The notes: generated by a model from the sequence alone, not told the origin. A DNA stretch of 64,000 nucleotides from Burkholderiales bacterium (GCA_020854035.1 JADZGE010000024.1:1-64000), one strand, 5' to 3'. Shown: positions 41,503-51,361, counted from the stretch's first letter. Program-made: numbers and translations.

Positions 41503-42402
41503 TCATCCTTCGGCCTTGACGACATCCTCCCATCGCGGGCATTCCCGCTCCTCCAGCGGCTTGTCCCAGGGCTGGCAGTTCGCGTCGGTGACGATCTGCG
41601 CGGGTAACTCGATCTCCGCCGGCACGCGCTCGCCCCGCAGGTGGCGCAGTGCGGCTTCGGTGGCGATGCAGGCGATCTTCAGCGCGTCGAAATCCACGGT
41701 GGCGAGGAGCCGCCCGCTCTTCAGTGCCGTAATCGCCTCGGGCAGCGCGTTGACGCCGGTGACCGGCACGAGCCGCCCCGCTTCCTCCAGCACCTCGATC
41801 GCACCAAGCGACATCACGTCGTTCGCCGAGAGCACCGCGTCGACGCGCGGCGTTGCCGCGAGGATTTCGCGCATCACGCGCCGGGCGGTGTCACGCTGGA
41901 AGTCCGCGGCACGCGTGGCGGCGACGCGAATGCCGGGGAAGCGCGCCAGTGCATCCTCGAAACCGCGCATCCGGTCCTGGCTCGTGACGGCGGCCGGTAC
42001 GCCTTCCAGCACCACGATGTCGCCGCGTCCGTTCAGGTGCCGGAAGAGATGCTCCGCGACCTCGCGCCCGAGCCTGCGATCGTTCGATCCCACGAACGCG
42101 ACCCGCTCGCCCGCTTTGAGCCGGTTGAGGATGTTGACGAGCGGAATGCCGGCCGCGTTGATCCTGCGAACGGAATCGTCGAGCGCCGTATCGTGCACCG
42201 GCACGAACACGAACGCGTCGGGACGGTCCGCGAGCGCGCGCTCGACCAGCGCGATCTGCTCGGCGACGTCGTCAGGCTGCCGCGGCACGTAGTGGGTTAC
42301 GTGCGCGCCGAGACGCGCGGCGGTGCGCTCCGCGCCCAGTCTGGCCGCGGCGTAGGCGGGGTTGGTGCGGTTCTTGGTGAATACGGCGATCGTCGGCGTC
42401 AC
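41503..42402 (-). CDS. Periplasmic-binding-protein-like sugar-binding domain protein
   Basis: About 299 residues with the ribose-binding/LacI effector fold: TIAVFTKNRTNPAYAAARLGAERTA at the start, VFVPVHDTALDDSVRRINAAGIPLVN, and DAVLSANDVMSLGAIEVLEEAG further on. GTG 42402 is used because the fold begins there. Neither this start nor the one at 42471 gives a recognisable signal peptide, and no DNA-binding domain precedes it, so it is neither a typical transport receptor nor a LacI repressor. No ABC sugar transporter genes are adjacent. Start and location are uncertain. Confidence 0.7.
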   Translation of the reverse strand: MTPTIAVFTKNRTNPAYAAARLGAERTAARLGAHVTHYVPRQPDDVAEQIALVERALADRPDAFVFVPVHDTALDDSVRRINAAGIPLVNILNRLKAGERVAFVGSNDRRLGREVAEHLFRHLNGRGDIVVLEGVPAAVTSQDRMRGFEDALARFPGIRVAATRAADFQRDTARRVMREILAATPRVDAVLSANDVMSLGAIEVLEEAGRLVPVTGVNALPEAITALKSGRLLATVDFDALKIACIATEAALRHLRGERVPAEIELPAQIVTDANCQPWDKPLEERECPRWEDVVKAEG

Positions 42403-42495
42403 GGAGAGCGTCCTTGGGCTCGGCAGGCAAGCGGGTCGGGCGATCGGGAGGAGGTCATCGCGCTCCCGCACTTCCGTTCTGGCGCGCTTTCGGGA

Positions 42496-43104
42496 TCACG
42501 ACGGGGCGGTATCGCGCACGGAGGGGCGGCGTGCCGCCGTCTCGTACCACTGCACGAGCCGCGGCCGGCCGGTGCGCCAGTCCCAGTCGGGAAAACGGAA
42601 ATCGAGGTAGCCGAGCACGCAGGCGGCGCCGATCTGGCCGATGCCGAATTCGCCGGACCAGCCGTCGACCCCGGTCTCCAGCGCGGCGAGGCCGCCGAAG
42701 ATCTTGCGCTGCTGGCCTTCGATCCATTCCGCCCAGCGGAGCGGTTGCGGGCGGGCGAAGGTCTCGTAGCGGCACAATACCGCCGCGTCGAGGATCCCGT
42801 CCGCGAGCGCCTGCAGCCGCAGCGCGGCGAAGCGCCGCGGCCCCGCCGCGGGGAAAAGTTTCACGCCCTCGTGCAGCGTGTCGAGGTATTCGCAGATCAC
42901 CGCCGAGTCGTAGAGGACCTCTCCGGCGCCGGTCACGAGCGCCGGAATCTTGACGAGCGGGTTTTCGCGCGCAAGCTCGTCGTTCGCGGCAACCGGCGAC
43001 ACGGGGGTCTCGATTTCCTCGATGCGCCCCCCAAGGCCCGCCTCGCGCGCCGCGATGCGCACCTTGCGGGCGAACGGCGAGGCCCGGTTCGTGCGGAGTT
43101 TCAT
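42496..43104 (-). CDS. Glutathione S-transferase family protein
   Basis: A 202-residue cytoplasmic protein with a thioredoxin-like N-terminal domain and a helical C-terminal domain. The opening MKLRTNRASPFARKVRIAARE places Ser/Pro where GSTs bind the glutathione thiol. LVKIPALVTGAGEVLYDSAVICEYLD carries the cis-Pro and the gamma-glutamyl-binding D-S pair. ATG 43104 is preferred to GTG 43110. It is downstream of the shortened VOC gene on the same strand and about 90 bp ahead of the binding-protein gene. Substrate unknown. Confidence 0.9.
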   Translation of the reverse strand: MKLRTNRASPFARKVRIAAREAGLGGRIEEIETPVSPVAANDELARENPLVKIPALVTGAGEVLYDSAVICEYLDTLHEGVKLFPAAGPRRFAALRLQALADGILDAAVLCRYETFARPQPLRWAEWIEGQQRKIFGGLAALETGVDGWSGEFGIGQIGAACVLGYLDFRFPDWDWRTGRPRLVQWYETAARRPSVRDTAPS

Positions 43105-43210
43105 GTGCACCCTGCGGCTGCGCCCGCTCGGGCCGCGGCAATCACGAGGAGCAGGCAGCCGATGCCGTGGGAGCGCGCCCGGTCGTGGCGCCGAGAGGCC
43201 CGGCGCGATC

Positions 43211-43504
43211 CTACCGGGTAGTCGTATCGGCCAGCGTCCCGAGCGCGACCGCGTCCTCGACCTGCTCGTTCAGGAAGTTGAACTCGAGCTTGGTGCCGAC
43301 CGGGTCGTAGAGAAACACCTGGTAGCCGGCGTTCTCGATGTTCTGCTCTTCGAACTCCACGCCGAGCCGCTTCAGCTTCCCGCGGAAATCGGCCGCGCCG
43401 GAACCCTTCCTCAACCCCAGCACCTCGCCGTAGAACTTCTCGATGGCCGGCAGATCGGCCTCGGAGCAGCGGATATTGACGTGCAGGAACCCTTCGAACT
43501 TCAT
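43211..43504 (-). CDS. VOC (glyoxalase-like) protein, apparently shortened by an internal deletion
   Basis: A 97-residue open frame. The first strand FLHVNIRCSEADLPAIEKFYGEVLGLRKG and the last part GYQVFLYDPVGTKLEFNF are both typical of 130-140 residue VOC proteins. Between them the usual central strands (W-Y-x-G and H-L region, then D-H-I/V-A-F-x) are absent: RKG joins almost directly to the ADFRGKLKRLG helix. About 35-40 residues seem lost in frame, including a metal-ligand His. The protein may be non-functional or form a swapped dimer. Start ATG 43504 matches the family. Confidence 0.7.
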   Translation of the reverse strand: MKFEGFLHVNIRCSEADLPAIEKFYGEVLGLRKGSGAADFRGKLKRLGVEFEEQNIENAGYQVFLYDPVGTKLEFNFLNEQVEDAVALGTLADTTTR

Positions 43505-43660
43505 TCGCCTCACCTTGAAATCGTGCGTCGAGGCGCGAAAATGTATCACAAAGGAAAAAAGGCGGCTCACTCCGCCCTTTTCCCTTATGATGACCGGTAT
43601 CTCAGACTGCCTGAGGGGCGGGGCCGCCGGCCGGCGCGCCCGTTCTACACGGAGAACTCC

Positions 43661-43888
43661 ATGCCGATCTACGAATACGTGTGCGGGGATTGCGAGAATC
43701 GCTTCGAGACGCTGGTGCGCGGCGGGACGCGCGTCGAATGCCCGTCGTGTCACGGGACGAAGCTCGAGAAGCAGCTCTCGGTTTTCAGCGCGGGTGCGAA
43801 GGGCGAGGCCGCGGTGGCGGGAGATGTGCCCATGGGCGCCTGCGGGATGTGCGGCGACCCGCGTGGTCCGGGGGCGTGCTCCCTGTAG
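43661..43888 (+). CDS. FmdB-type zinc ribbon protein
   Basis: A 75-residue protein starting MPIYEYVCGDCENRFETLV, the standard FmdB opening, with a CxxC pair at residues 8-11 and a second in VECPSCHG. The tail adds CGMCGDPRGPGAC, three more cysteines. FmdB proteins are small putative regulators or metal-binding proteins; the original member controls amide/urea-responsive genes. ATG 43661 is preceded by CGGAGAACTCC. It is divergent from the shortened VOC gene and converges on the RND outer-membrane gene. Confidence 0.9.
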   Translation: MPIYEYVCGDCENRFETLVRGGTRVECPSCHGTKLEKQLSVFSAGAKGEAAVAGDVPMGACGMCGDPRGPGACSL

Positions 43889-43932
43889 GGAATCGGGAGG
43901 CGCGTTCCTGCCGCCCTCCGCGCCGGCGACCG

Positions 43933-45438
43933 TTATTGTCGCCGCGCGACCGGCTTGCCGCCGCCGCCCCCGCCCGTTGAGCCTTCTCCCGCCGGTGGGG
44001 CGGTGAAGGACGCGCCGCGCGAGGGTTCGAAGCCCTGCCAGCCCCCGCCCAGCGCCTTGACGAGATCCGCCACCGCCGCGCGCTGCGCGCGCAGGGCATC
44101 CGCGCGGTTGAGGTCGGAGTCGAGGAGGTTGCGCTCCGCGTCGATCACGTCGAGCTGGGAGATGAGCCCGTTCTGATAGCGGATGCGGGCGAGCCGCAGC
44201 GCGTCCGTCAACGCGATGCCGCGCGCCGTCTCCGCGTCGTAGACCTCGCGCGCGCGCTGCTGCGTCGAGAGCGCGGTGCGCACTTCCCGGAACGCCTCCT
44301 GCAGCGACTTCTGGTACTGCGCGAGTGCCTGCCGCTCGCGCGCCTTCACCACCTCGACTTCGGCGAAGAGCCGCCCGCCCTGGAAGATCGGCTGCGCCAG
44401 CGCGAAGGCGAGCGTCCAGATGCGTGCCGGCCCCGAGAAGAGCTCCCCCAGCGCCGCGCTCTCGCTGCCGAGGAGGCCGGTGAGGCCGATGCGCGGGAAG
44501 AGCGCCGCGCGAGCCTCCTGGATCCGTGCATTGGCGGCGATCAATTGCTGCTCGGCCTGCACCACGTCGGGACGCCGCAGCAGAAGGTCCGAGGGCAGTC
44601 CCTCGGGTACGACCGGCGGCTGCGGCTCGCCCTCGCCCGCACGGCGCGCGATGGCTCCCTCCATGACCCCGCGCGGGCTGCGCCCGGCGAGTACCGCGAG
44701 CGCGGCCTCGGCCGCGGTCCGGTTCCCCTCCAGGGCGGGAAGCTGGGCCTGCGCGGCCGCCACTTCCGCTTCGAGCTGGCGCAGATTGAAATCGTTGATG
44801 AGACCCGCGTTCGCGCGCACCCGCTGGAGCTTCAACACCTCGCTGCGCAGCCCGAGCGAGCGCCCGGTCGCGGCGACTTGCGCGTCGAGCGCGAGGAGCG
44901 CGAAGTAACCGCGGACGGTCTCGTTGACGAGCGCGATACGCACGGTTTCGCGCGCGGCTTCGCTCGCGAGGAGGTCCGCGCGCGCCGCGTCGCTCGCGCT
45001 CCGCAGGCGTCCCCACAGGTCCACCTCGTAGGTGACGTTCAACTGCGCGCGGTAGTTGTTGCTCTCGATCGGCGTCCCCGGGGGGAACGGCATCGAGGTG
45101 CGCTCCGAACGCCGCGAGCGGTCGCGGTCGAAGGCCGCATCCACCGCCGGCATGCGCTGCGAATCGGCGACGCGCGCGAGCGCCCGGGCCTCGTCGACCC
45201 GCGCCACCGCGAGGGCAAGATCCTGGTTGTGCGCGAGCGCCTCCTCGACCAGTCGCTCGAGCGCCGGGTCGCCGTAGAGTGTCCACCAGCGCTCGCCGGT
45301 CGCCCGGAGCCCGGCGGGCGCCGCGCCCTGCCACGCCGCCGGCAGCTCGGCGGCGGGCCGCTGGTATTCCGGGCCGAGCGTGCAACCGGCGACGAGCGCC
45401 GCCGGGATGACGGCGAGGAGCAGCCTAGCCCGCGGCAT
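43933..45438 (-). CDS. Outer-membrane efflux lipoprotein (OprM/NodT family)
   Basis: A 501-residue channel of the TolC superfamily. The signal peptide ends in lipobox LVAGC (Cys about 19), then the standard LGPEYQRPAAELPAAW opening. Two repeats with the family's long periplasmic helices are visible (LALAVARVDEARALARVAD and its second-half equivalent). ATG 45438 is used; it overlaps the end of the pump gene by 14 bp. It completes a tripartite pump with the two genes upstream. The C-terminal tail is Gly-rich. Confidence 0.92.
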   Translation of the reverse strand: MPRARLLLAVIPAALVAGCTLGPEYQRPAAELPAAWQGAAPAGLRATGERWWTLYGDPALERLVEEALAHNQDLALAVARVDEARALARVADSQRMPAVDAAFDRDRSRRSERTSMPFPPGTPIESNNYRAQLNVTYEVDLWGRLRSASDAARADLLASEAARETVRIALVNETVRGYFALLALDAQVAATGRSLGLRSEVLKLQRVRANAGLINDFNLRQLEAEVAAAQAQLPALEGNRTAAEAALAVLAGRSPRGVMEGAIARRAGEGEPQPPVVPEGLPSDLLLRRPDVVQAEQQLIAANARIQEARAALFPRIGLTGLLGSESAALGELFSGPARIWTLAFALAQPIFQGGRLFAEVEVVKARERQALAQYQKSLQEAFREVRTALSTQQRAREVYDAETARGIALTDALRLARIRYQNGLISQLDVIDAERNLLDSDLNRADALRAQRAAVADLVKALGGGWQGFEPSRGASFTAPPAGEGSTGGGGGGKPVARRQ

Positions 45439-48400
45439 CGTCGCCTCCTCGCGCGAGGGGGTGATGGCGTGCGCCATGGGTTGCGCGCAGTCCGGCATCG
45501 CGATGGTGCCGTGCCTCTTCTTCGATCTCCGCGGTCGAGCGCGTGTCGGAGAGCTTCCGGTCCACGATCAGCTTGTAGAACCAGGGAATGAAGAAGATCG
45601 CGAGAAACGTCGCCGCGAGCATGCCTCCCATGACTCCGGTGCCGGCCGAGTGACGGGCGCCCGCGCCCGCGCCACTCGAGAACGCGAGCGGCATCACCCC
45701 GAGTATGAAGGCGAGGGAAGTCATCAGGATCGGCCGGAAGCGCAGCCGCGCCGCTTCCAGCGCCGCCGCCGCCGGGGTGAGGCCCTCGTGCGATTTCATC
45801 ACCGCGTACTCGACGATCAGGATCGCGTTCTTCGCGGCGAGGCCGAGCAGCGTGACGAGCCCGATCTGGAAGTAGACGTCGTTCGAAAGCCGCGCGATCC
45901 CGGCGAGCGGGGAGAGGAGCCCCTGCAGCCACGGCATGCCCGATCCCATCGCGAGGTAGTAGGGCATCGGCAGCAGGTTGTTGACGACGATCGCCGCCAG
46001 CGCGCCGAAGGTGCCGAAGGGCAGCGCCAGCATCACCGCGAGCGGCAGCGACCACTTGTCGTACTGCGCCGCGAGGATCAGGAACACCATGAGCGCGGCG
46101 AGCCCGAGCGCGAGGATCGAGGTGCCGCCGGAGCGCTTCTCCTGGAAGGAGGCGCCGCCCCAGTCGAAGCTGAAATCCCGGGGCAGGGTCGCGCGCGCGA
46201 TCTCCTCCATGCGCTCGATCGCCTGCCCCGAGCTGTAGCCCGGTACCGTCGCGCCGAAGATCTTGACGGCCGGCAGGTTGTTGAAGCGGTCGAGCGAATC
46301 CGGACCGGACGAATAGCTCACCTTCGCGAGCGAGGCGAGCGGCACCATGCGGCCCTCGCTCGAGCGCACGTAGACCGCGCCGACGTCGTCCGGGCGCTTG
46401 CGGTAGCCCGGCTCGGCCGACATGAGCACCTGCCAGGTGCGGCCGTACTTGTTGAAATCGTTCACATAGTAGGTGCCGAGCGTCGCGGCGAGCGTGTCGT
46501 AGACCTCGTCGACCGGCACGCCGAGCGCCTTCGCCTTTTCGCGGTCGGTCTCGACGTAGAGCTGGGGCACGTTCGCCCGCCACAACGTGTTGACCTGGCC
46601 GAACATCGGGTCCTTCCCGACGGCGGCGAGCAGTTGCTGCGTCACCTCGTGGAGGCGCGCCGCGCCGCCTTCCCCGCGGTTCTGGATGTGGAATTCGAAC
46701 CCGCCGGCGTTGCCGAGCCCGAAGATCGGCGGCGGGCCGAAGGCGAGGACGAGGCCCTCCTTGATGTGCGCGGTCTTCATGAAGAACTCGCCGACGAGCT
46801 GCGGCGTGGAGACCGAACGCTCGTCCCAATGCTTCTGCGTGACGAAAATCGTCGCCGCGCTGTTGCGGAAGCCGCCGCCCAGGAAATCGAAGCCGGTGAA
46901 GGCCACCGCGTTCTCGTTGGCGGGGTTCGACTTGATCTCGGAGACGACCTGGGCGACGACCTTGTCGGTACGCTCGAGCGTCGCGCCGTCCGGCAGGAAC
47001 ACGGCGGCGATGTAGTATCCCTGGTCCTCGTCCGGCACGAGCGAGCCGGGGGTCGCGCGCCACATGCCGACGGTGATCGCCACCATGCCGGCGAAGAGCA
47101 GGAGCGCGATGCCGCCGCGGCGGAGCATCCACGTGACGCCGTCAACGTAGCGGCCCGTCATGCGCGCGAACCACGCGTTGAACCGGCGGAAGAAGCGTCC
47201 CGGCTGCCGGTGCTCGCGTCTGAGGATCAGCACGCAGAGGCTCGGCGTGAGCGTGAGCGCCACGATTCCCGAGATCATCACCGCGATCGAGATCGTCACC
47301 GCGAACTGCCGGTAGAGCTCGCCCGTCAGCCCTCCGAGGAAGGCGATCGGGACGAAAACGGCCATCAGCGTCAGCACGCTCGCGATGATGGGGCTCGTCA
47401 CCTCGCGCATGGCCCTGATCGCCGCCTCGCGCGCCTCTAGGTGCTCCTCGTGCATGATCCGCTCGACGTTCTCCAGCACCACGATCGCGTCGTCGACCAC
47501 GATGCCGATGGCGAGCACCATGCCGAAGAGCGTCAGCGTGTTGATCGAGTAGCCGAGGAGCATCAGCCCGGCGAAGGTGCCGACGAGCGAGACCGGCACC
47601 GCGGCGAACGGGATCAGCGTCGCGCGCCAGTTCTGGAGAAACAGGAACACCACCAGGAACACGAGCGCCATCGCCTCGGCGAGCGTCTTCACCACTTCGC
47701 GGATCGACACGCGCACGAAGCGCGTCGTGTCGTAGACCACCGAGTGCACGAGCCCCGCCGGGAAGCCGCTCGAAAGGCGCGCCAGCTCCGCATCCACGCG
47801 CCCGGCGGTCGCGAGCGCGTTGGCGTTCGGCTGGAGGAAGATGCCGACCAGCGTCGCGGCGTTGCCGTTCACGCGCCCCATGAACTCGTAGTCGCGGGAG
47901 CCGAGCTCCACGCGCGCGACGTCCTTCAGGCGCAGCAGCGAGCCGTCGGGGTTCGCGCGCACCACGATGTTCTCGAACTCGGCGGGCTCCGAGAGCCGCC
48001 CGCGGGTGGTGATGGTGTAGACGAGCTCCTGCGGGCCGCCGGTCGGGGACTGGCCGATCTTGCCGGCGGCGAACTGGGCGTTCTGCTCGTTCAGCGCCCG
48101 CACGAGGTCCGCGGGGGTGAGCTTCAATTGCGCGAGGAGGTCGGGGCGCACCCAGATCCGCATCGCGTAGTCCTTGGCGCCGAAGATCTGGACGTTGGTC
48201 GTGCCCGGGATGCGCTTCAGCGCGTCGAGCACGTTCAGCGTCACGTAGTTGGAGATGTAGAGATCGTCGCGGCTGCCGTCCGGGGACTGGAACGCGATCA
48301 CCTGCAGGAACGACGACGAGCCTTTCTCCACCGTCACGCCCTGCCGGCGCACTTCCTGCGGCAGGCGCGGCTCGGCCTGCTTCACGCGGTTGTTGACGTT

Positions 48401-48718
48401 CAACGCCGCGGTGTCGACGTCCGAGCCGATCTCGAAGGTCACCTGGATCTCGACGGCGCCGTTCGCGCTCGAGGTCGAGCTCATGTAGAGCATGTTCTCG
48501 ACGCCGTTGATCTGGTTCTCGAGCGGCGCCGCCACGGTCTGCTCGAGCGTCTGCGCCGAGGCGCCGGGGTAAACGGCCCGCACCGTGACGACGGGCGGCG
48601 CGATCTCGGGGTATTGCGCGACCGGCAGCACCCGCATCGCGGCGAGGCCCGCGATGACGATGAAGATCGAGAGCACGGCCGCGAAGATCGGCCGGTCGAT
48701 GAAAAAGCGGGAGATCAT
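45425..48718 (-). CDS. RND (AcrB/MexB-like HAE1) efflux pump
   Basis: A 1097-residue inner-membrane proton/drug antiporter. It opens MISRFFIDRPIFAAVLSIFI, exactly like AcrB-type pumps. TM4 has IVVDDAIVVLENVER; the periplasmic porter has the YDTTRFVRVSIREVVKTL segment; the second half has LLGLAAKNAILIVEY. The last ~45 residues (after LIVDRKLSDT) are a His/Arg-rich tail not seen in AcrB, overlapping the start of the outer-membrane gene. Together with its adaptor and channel it should export hydrophobic toxic compounds. Gene order is adaptor, pump, channel. Confidence 0.94.
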   Translation of the reverse strand: MISRFFIDRPIFAAVLSIFIVIAGLAAMRVLPVAQYPEIAPPVVTVRAVYPGASAQTLEQTVAAPLENQINGVENMLYMSSTSSANGAVEIQVTFEIGSDVDTAALNVNNRVKQAEPRLPQEVRRQGVTVEKGSSSFLQVIAFQSPDGSRDDLYISNYVTLNVLDALKRIPGTTNVQIFGAKDYAMRIWVRPDLLAQLKLTPADLVRALNEQNAQFAAGKIGQSPTGGPQELVYTITTRGRLSEPAEFENIVVRANPDGSLLRLKDVARVELGSRDYEFMGRVNGNAATLVGIFLQPNANALATAGRVDAELARLSSGFPAGLVHSVVYDTTRFVRVSIREVVKTLAEAMALVFLVVFLFLQNWRATLIPFAAVPVSLVGTFAGLMLLGYSINTLTLFGMVLAIGIVVDDAIVVLENVERIMHEEHLEAREAAIRAMREVTSPIIASVLTLMAVFVPIAFLGGLTGELYRQFAVTISIAVMISGIVALTLTPSLCVLILRREHRQPGRFFRRFNAWFARMTGRYVDGVTWMLRRGGIALLLFAGMVAITVGMWRATPGSLVPDEDQGYYIAAVFLPDGATLERTDKVVAQVVSEIKSNPANENAVAFTGFDFLGGGFRNSAATIFVTQKHWDERSVSTPQLVGEFFMKTAHIKEGLVLAFGPPPIFGLGNAGGFEFHIQNRGEGGAARLHEVTQQLLAAVGKDPMFGQVNTLWRANVPQLYVETDREKAKALGVPVDEVYDTLAATLGTYYVNDFNKYGRTWQVLMSAEPGYRKRPDDVGAVYVRSSEGRMVPLASLAKVSYSSGPDSLDRFNNLPAVKIFGATVPGYSSGQAIERMEEIARATLPRDFSFDWGGASFQEKRSGGTSILALGLAALMVFLILAAQYDKWSLPLAVMLALPFGTFGALAAIVVNNLLPMPYYLAMGSGMPWLQGLLSPLAGIARLSNDVYFQIGLVTLLGLAAKNAILIVEYAVMKSHEGLTPAAAALEAARLRFRPILMTSLAFILGVMPLAFSSGAGAGARHSAGTGVMGGMLAATFLAIFFIPWFYKLIVDRKLSDTRSTAEIEEEARHHRDAGLRATHGARHHPLARGGDDAAG

Positions 48719-48734
48719 GCGAGCGCCCGTCCGG

Positions 48735-49964
48735 CTACTTCGCGGGCGCCGGTTTGCCGGCGGCCTGCGCGCCGCCCGCCGCCTTTCCGCCGCCTGCGGC
48801 CGCGGGGGCGCCGGCGCCGTCTGCGATCTTCACCGGCACGCCCGGCGGCATGATCGAGAGCCTGGCGGTGCCGTCGACGACCACCCGGTCGCCGGGGGCG
48901 ATGCCCTTGTTGATGACCCAGCCCTCGCCGGTCCAGTCGCCGGCCTCGACCGGTCGGATCGCGGACTTGCCGTCGGCGCCGACGATATAGACGTACTTGC
49001 CCTTCGGGCTCTCCATGACCGCGCGCTGGGGCACGACGACCGCGTTCGGGCGGACCGCGCCGTGCAGGACGATCCGCGCGAACGCGCCCGCCCGCAGCAC
49101 GTTACCCGGGTTGGGAAACTCCGCGCGTACCTCGCTCGTGCCGGTCTGCGGATTCACGCGCACGTCCCGGAAGTTGACGACGCCTTCGCGGGCATGGAAG
49201 CTGCCGTCCGAGAGCTTCAGGCGCGCCTTCAGCCGCCCGTCCGCGGGCACCCTCAGGCGCCCGGCGTCCGTGTCGCGGCGCAGCGCGATGTGCTCCCGGT
49301 CGGGAATACCGAAAACGACGTAGATCGGATCGGTCTGGGTGATGGCCGCAAGCAGCACGCCCGGGCCGGACACGAGGGAGCCCTCGGACACGGCGGCGCG
49401 GCTCGTGATACCGGAAATCGGCGCCTCGACGCGCGTCCACTCGAGATTGAGCTTCGCCTCGTTAAGGCGCGCCCGGGCGCTCTTCGCCTCTGCGTCCGCG
49501 ATGTTCTCGGCGGAGAGCGCGTCGTCGAGTTCCTTCTGGCTCACCGCGCGCGCTTCCAGCACGGGTTTCAGGCGCGTCACCTCGCGCCGCGCCTGCGCGA
49601 GCCGTGCCTCCGCGACCGCGAGGTCGCCTTCCGCGCGGGCGAGCGCGATGCGGAACGGCGCCGGGTCGATCGTGAAGAGGGACTCGCCCTGCCGCACCGC
49701 CGCGCCCTCGCGGTAGTTGCGCTTGAGCAGGATGCCGGTGACGCGCGCGCGGACCTCGACCTCGCGGTAGCCGGCGGTCTGCGCGGTGTATTCGAAGGTC
49801 ACCGGCACATCCTTCGGCTCGGCGATCATGACGGAGACGACGGGCGGCGGAAAGCCGCCGCCGGGCGGGCCGCCGGCGGGCTGGCAGCCCGCGGCGGCGA
49901 GCGCGAGGAGAGAGATCGTAGCGGTGCGTAACGGCGCGGCAACGGACGGTGATCGGGAACGCAT
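48735..49964 (-). CDS. RND efflux periplasmic adaptor lipoprotein
   Basis: A 409-residue AcrA/MexA-like adaptor. ATG 49964 gives a signal peptide with lipobox LAAAGC (Cys about 27) and a Gly/Pro linker, so the protein is lipid-anchored. The lipoyl motifs EVEVRARVTGILLKRNYREGAAV and VEAPISGITSRAAVSEGSLV flank the alpha-hairpin (about 100-170). The C-terminal ~35 residues are Ala/Gly/Lys-rich. The frame is open far upstream, but only this start gives a signal sequence. First gene of the pump operon, 16 bp before the pump. Confidence 0.92.
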   Translation of the reverse strand: MRSRSPSVAAPLRTATISLLALAAAGCQPAGGPPGGGFPPPVVSVMIAEPKDVPVTFEYTAQTAGYREVEVRARVTGILLKRNYREGAAVRQGESLFTIDPAPFRIALARAEGDLAVAEARLAQARREVTRLKPVLEARAVSQKELDDALSAENIADAEAKSARARLNEAKLNLEWTRVEAPISGITSRAAVSEGSLVSGPGVLLAAITQTDPIYVVFGIPDREHIALRRDTDAGRLRVPADGRLKARLKLSDGSFHAREGVVNFRDVRVNPQTGTSEVRAEFPNPGNVLRAGAFARIVLHGAVRPNAVVVPQRAVMESPKGKYVYIVGADGKSAIRPVEAGDWTGEGWVINKGIAPGDRVVVDGTARLSIMPPGVPVKIADGAGAPAAAGGGKAAGGAQAAGKPAPAK

Positions 49965-50392
49965 GACGGCGAGTCCTGGTGTGTGACGGATTACTACGGG
50001 CGGCGGCGCGGAGCGTCCGGCACCGTTTGTTGCAGCCGGGCGAGAGTTTACAGACAATTTCGCATGGTGGCGCGCTCGGGAGGCGACGCCGTCACCGGCG
50101 CGCCCGCCTGCCTCAAGGCGCGAGCCGTGACCGCGCCGAAGCGCACGGTGCGAGATCCCCGGCGCCCGCGCGTGTCCGACTTCGTCACCAGCAAGTGCAA
50201 GTAGCCGGGCGAGATGGCGGTCATGCCGGGGCGTCGCACCGGCGTCTTGCCAAGGGGCGGCCTTTACCCTAGCCTTTGCGCTCCGCGGAATCCGGGGCGC
50301 GCGCGGCACGTTCCCGCCCTGGCTTCGTGCAACGGAAGTGGCGAGGGGATGATTTCTTCGTCTTGTCAAGCACCCGGACTCGGAGGACAGGC
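49965..50392. other. Divergent intergenic region, RND operon / dienelactone hydrolase
   Basis: 428 bp separating the pump operon from the hydrolase. It must contain promoters for both. No regulator gene (TetR or MarR), which often sits here in RND loci, is present. Short open frames such as 49983-50204 (73 codons, Arg-rich, no homologue I recognise) are probably non-coding. I found no convincing -35/-10 pair. Confidence 0.4.
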
Positions 50393-51271
50393 ATGAACGA
50401 CATGACGCGCCAGGACCTGCTGGCGCTCGTAACCAACAAGGACAGCTGGTCGCGGCGGGAGTTCATGGCCGGCTCGGTCGCCACCGGGTTCGCCCTCGCG
50501 GTGCAGCCGGTGTGCGCCCAGACCATGATCGTGACCGACACGCAAGGACTCACCGCCGGCGATGTGCAGATTCCGACGAAAGACGGCGACATCCCCGCCT
50601 ACCGGGCGATGCCCGCGGGCGCGCGGGCCGCGCCGATCGTACTGGTCGTGCACGAGATCTTCGGCGTGCACGAGCACATCAAGGACGTCTGCCGCCGTTT
50701 CGGGAAGGCGGGCTACCTCGGCGTCGCGCCTTCGCTCTACCACCGCCAGGGCGACGTCTCGCAACTCAAGAACAGCAAGGAGATATTCGCGAGGGTCGTG
50801 AACAAGGTGTCCGACGCGCAGGCGATGGCTGACCTCGACGCGACGGCGGCCTGGGCCGCGACGAACGGCGGCTCGGCCGACAAGCTCGGCATCACCGCGT
50901 TCTGCTGGGGCGGGCGTATCGCCTGGCTCTATGCGGCGCACAATCAGCGCGTCAAGGCCGGAGTGGCGTGGTACGGGAGGCTCGTGGGCGAGAGGAGCGA
51001 GATGACCCCCGCGCATCCCATCGATCTCGTCGACCGGATCAACGCGCCGGTGCTCGGCCTCTACGGCGGGGCGGACGCGGGGATCCCGAACGACACCGTG
51101 GACCGGATGCGCGATGCCCTCAAGGCGGCCGGGAAGAAATCCGTGATCCACACCTACCCCGATGCCCCACACGGATTTCACGCGGACTACCGGCCGACCT
51201 ACCGGAAGGAGCACGCCGATGACGGCTGGAAGCGGGCGTTCGCCTGGTTCAGGCAGCATGGGCTCGCGTAG
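50393..51271 (+). CDS. Dienelactone hydrolase family protein, Tat-exported
   Basis: A 292-residue alpha/beta hydrolase. The twin-arginine signal [15 protein letters not shown] lies at about residues 18-32, so it is exported folded. The catalytic triad is Cys171 (TAFCWGGR), Asp228 (YGGADAGI) and His260 ([10 protein letters not shown]), spaced as in carboxymethylenebutenolidase. ATG 50393 has GGAGGACAGGC upstream. Exported DLH-like proteins are widespread in proteobacteria and their substrate is mostly unknown; no chlorocatechol genes are near. Confidence 0.9.
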   Translation: MNDMTRQDLLALVTNKDSWSRREFMAGSVATGFALAVQPVCAQTMIVTDTQGLTAGDVQIPTKDGDIPAYRAMPAGARAAPIVLVVHEIFGVHEHIKDVCRRFGKAGYLGVAPSLYHRQGDVSQLKNSKEIFARVVNKVSDAQAMADLDATAAWAATNGGSADKLGITAFCWGGRIAWLYAAHNQRVKAGVAWYGRLVGERSEMTPAHPIDLVDRINAPVLGLYGGADAGIPNDTVDRMRDALKAAGKKSVIHTYPDAPHGFHADYRPTYRKEHADDGWKRAFAWFRQHGLA

Positions 51272-51361
51272 GCGGCCCCGCCACCGCAACCGCGTTTCGG
51301 CCCTGCCGGGGTAGCAGCCGGGACCCGCGCGGTCTCGCCGTTCCTGCGCACCGCCATCGTC

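Noticed and set aside
49983..50204. 73-codon open frame between the RND operon and dienelactone hydrolase
   Set aside because: No ribosome site, no recognisable family and Arg-rich composition; treated as non-coding.
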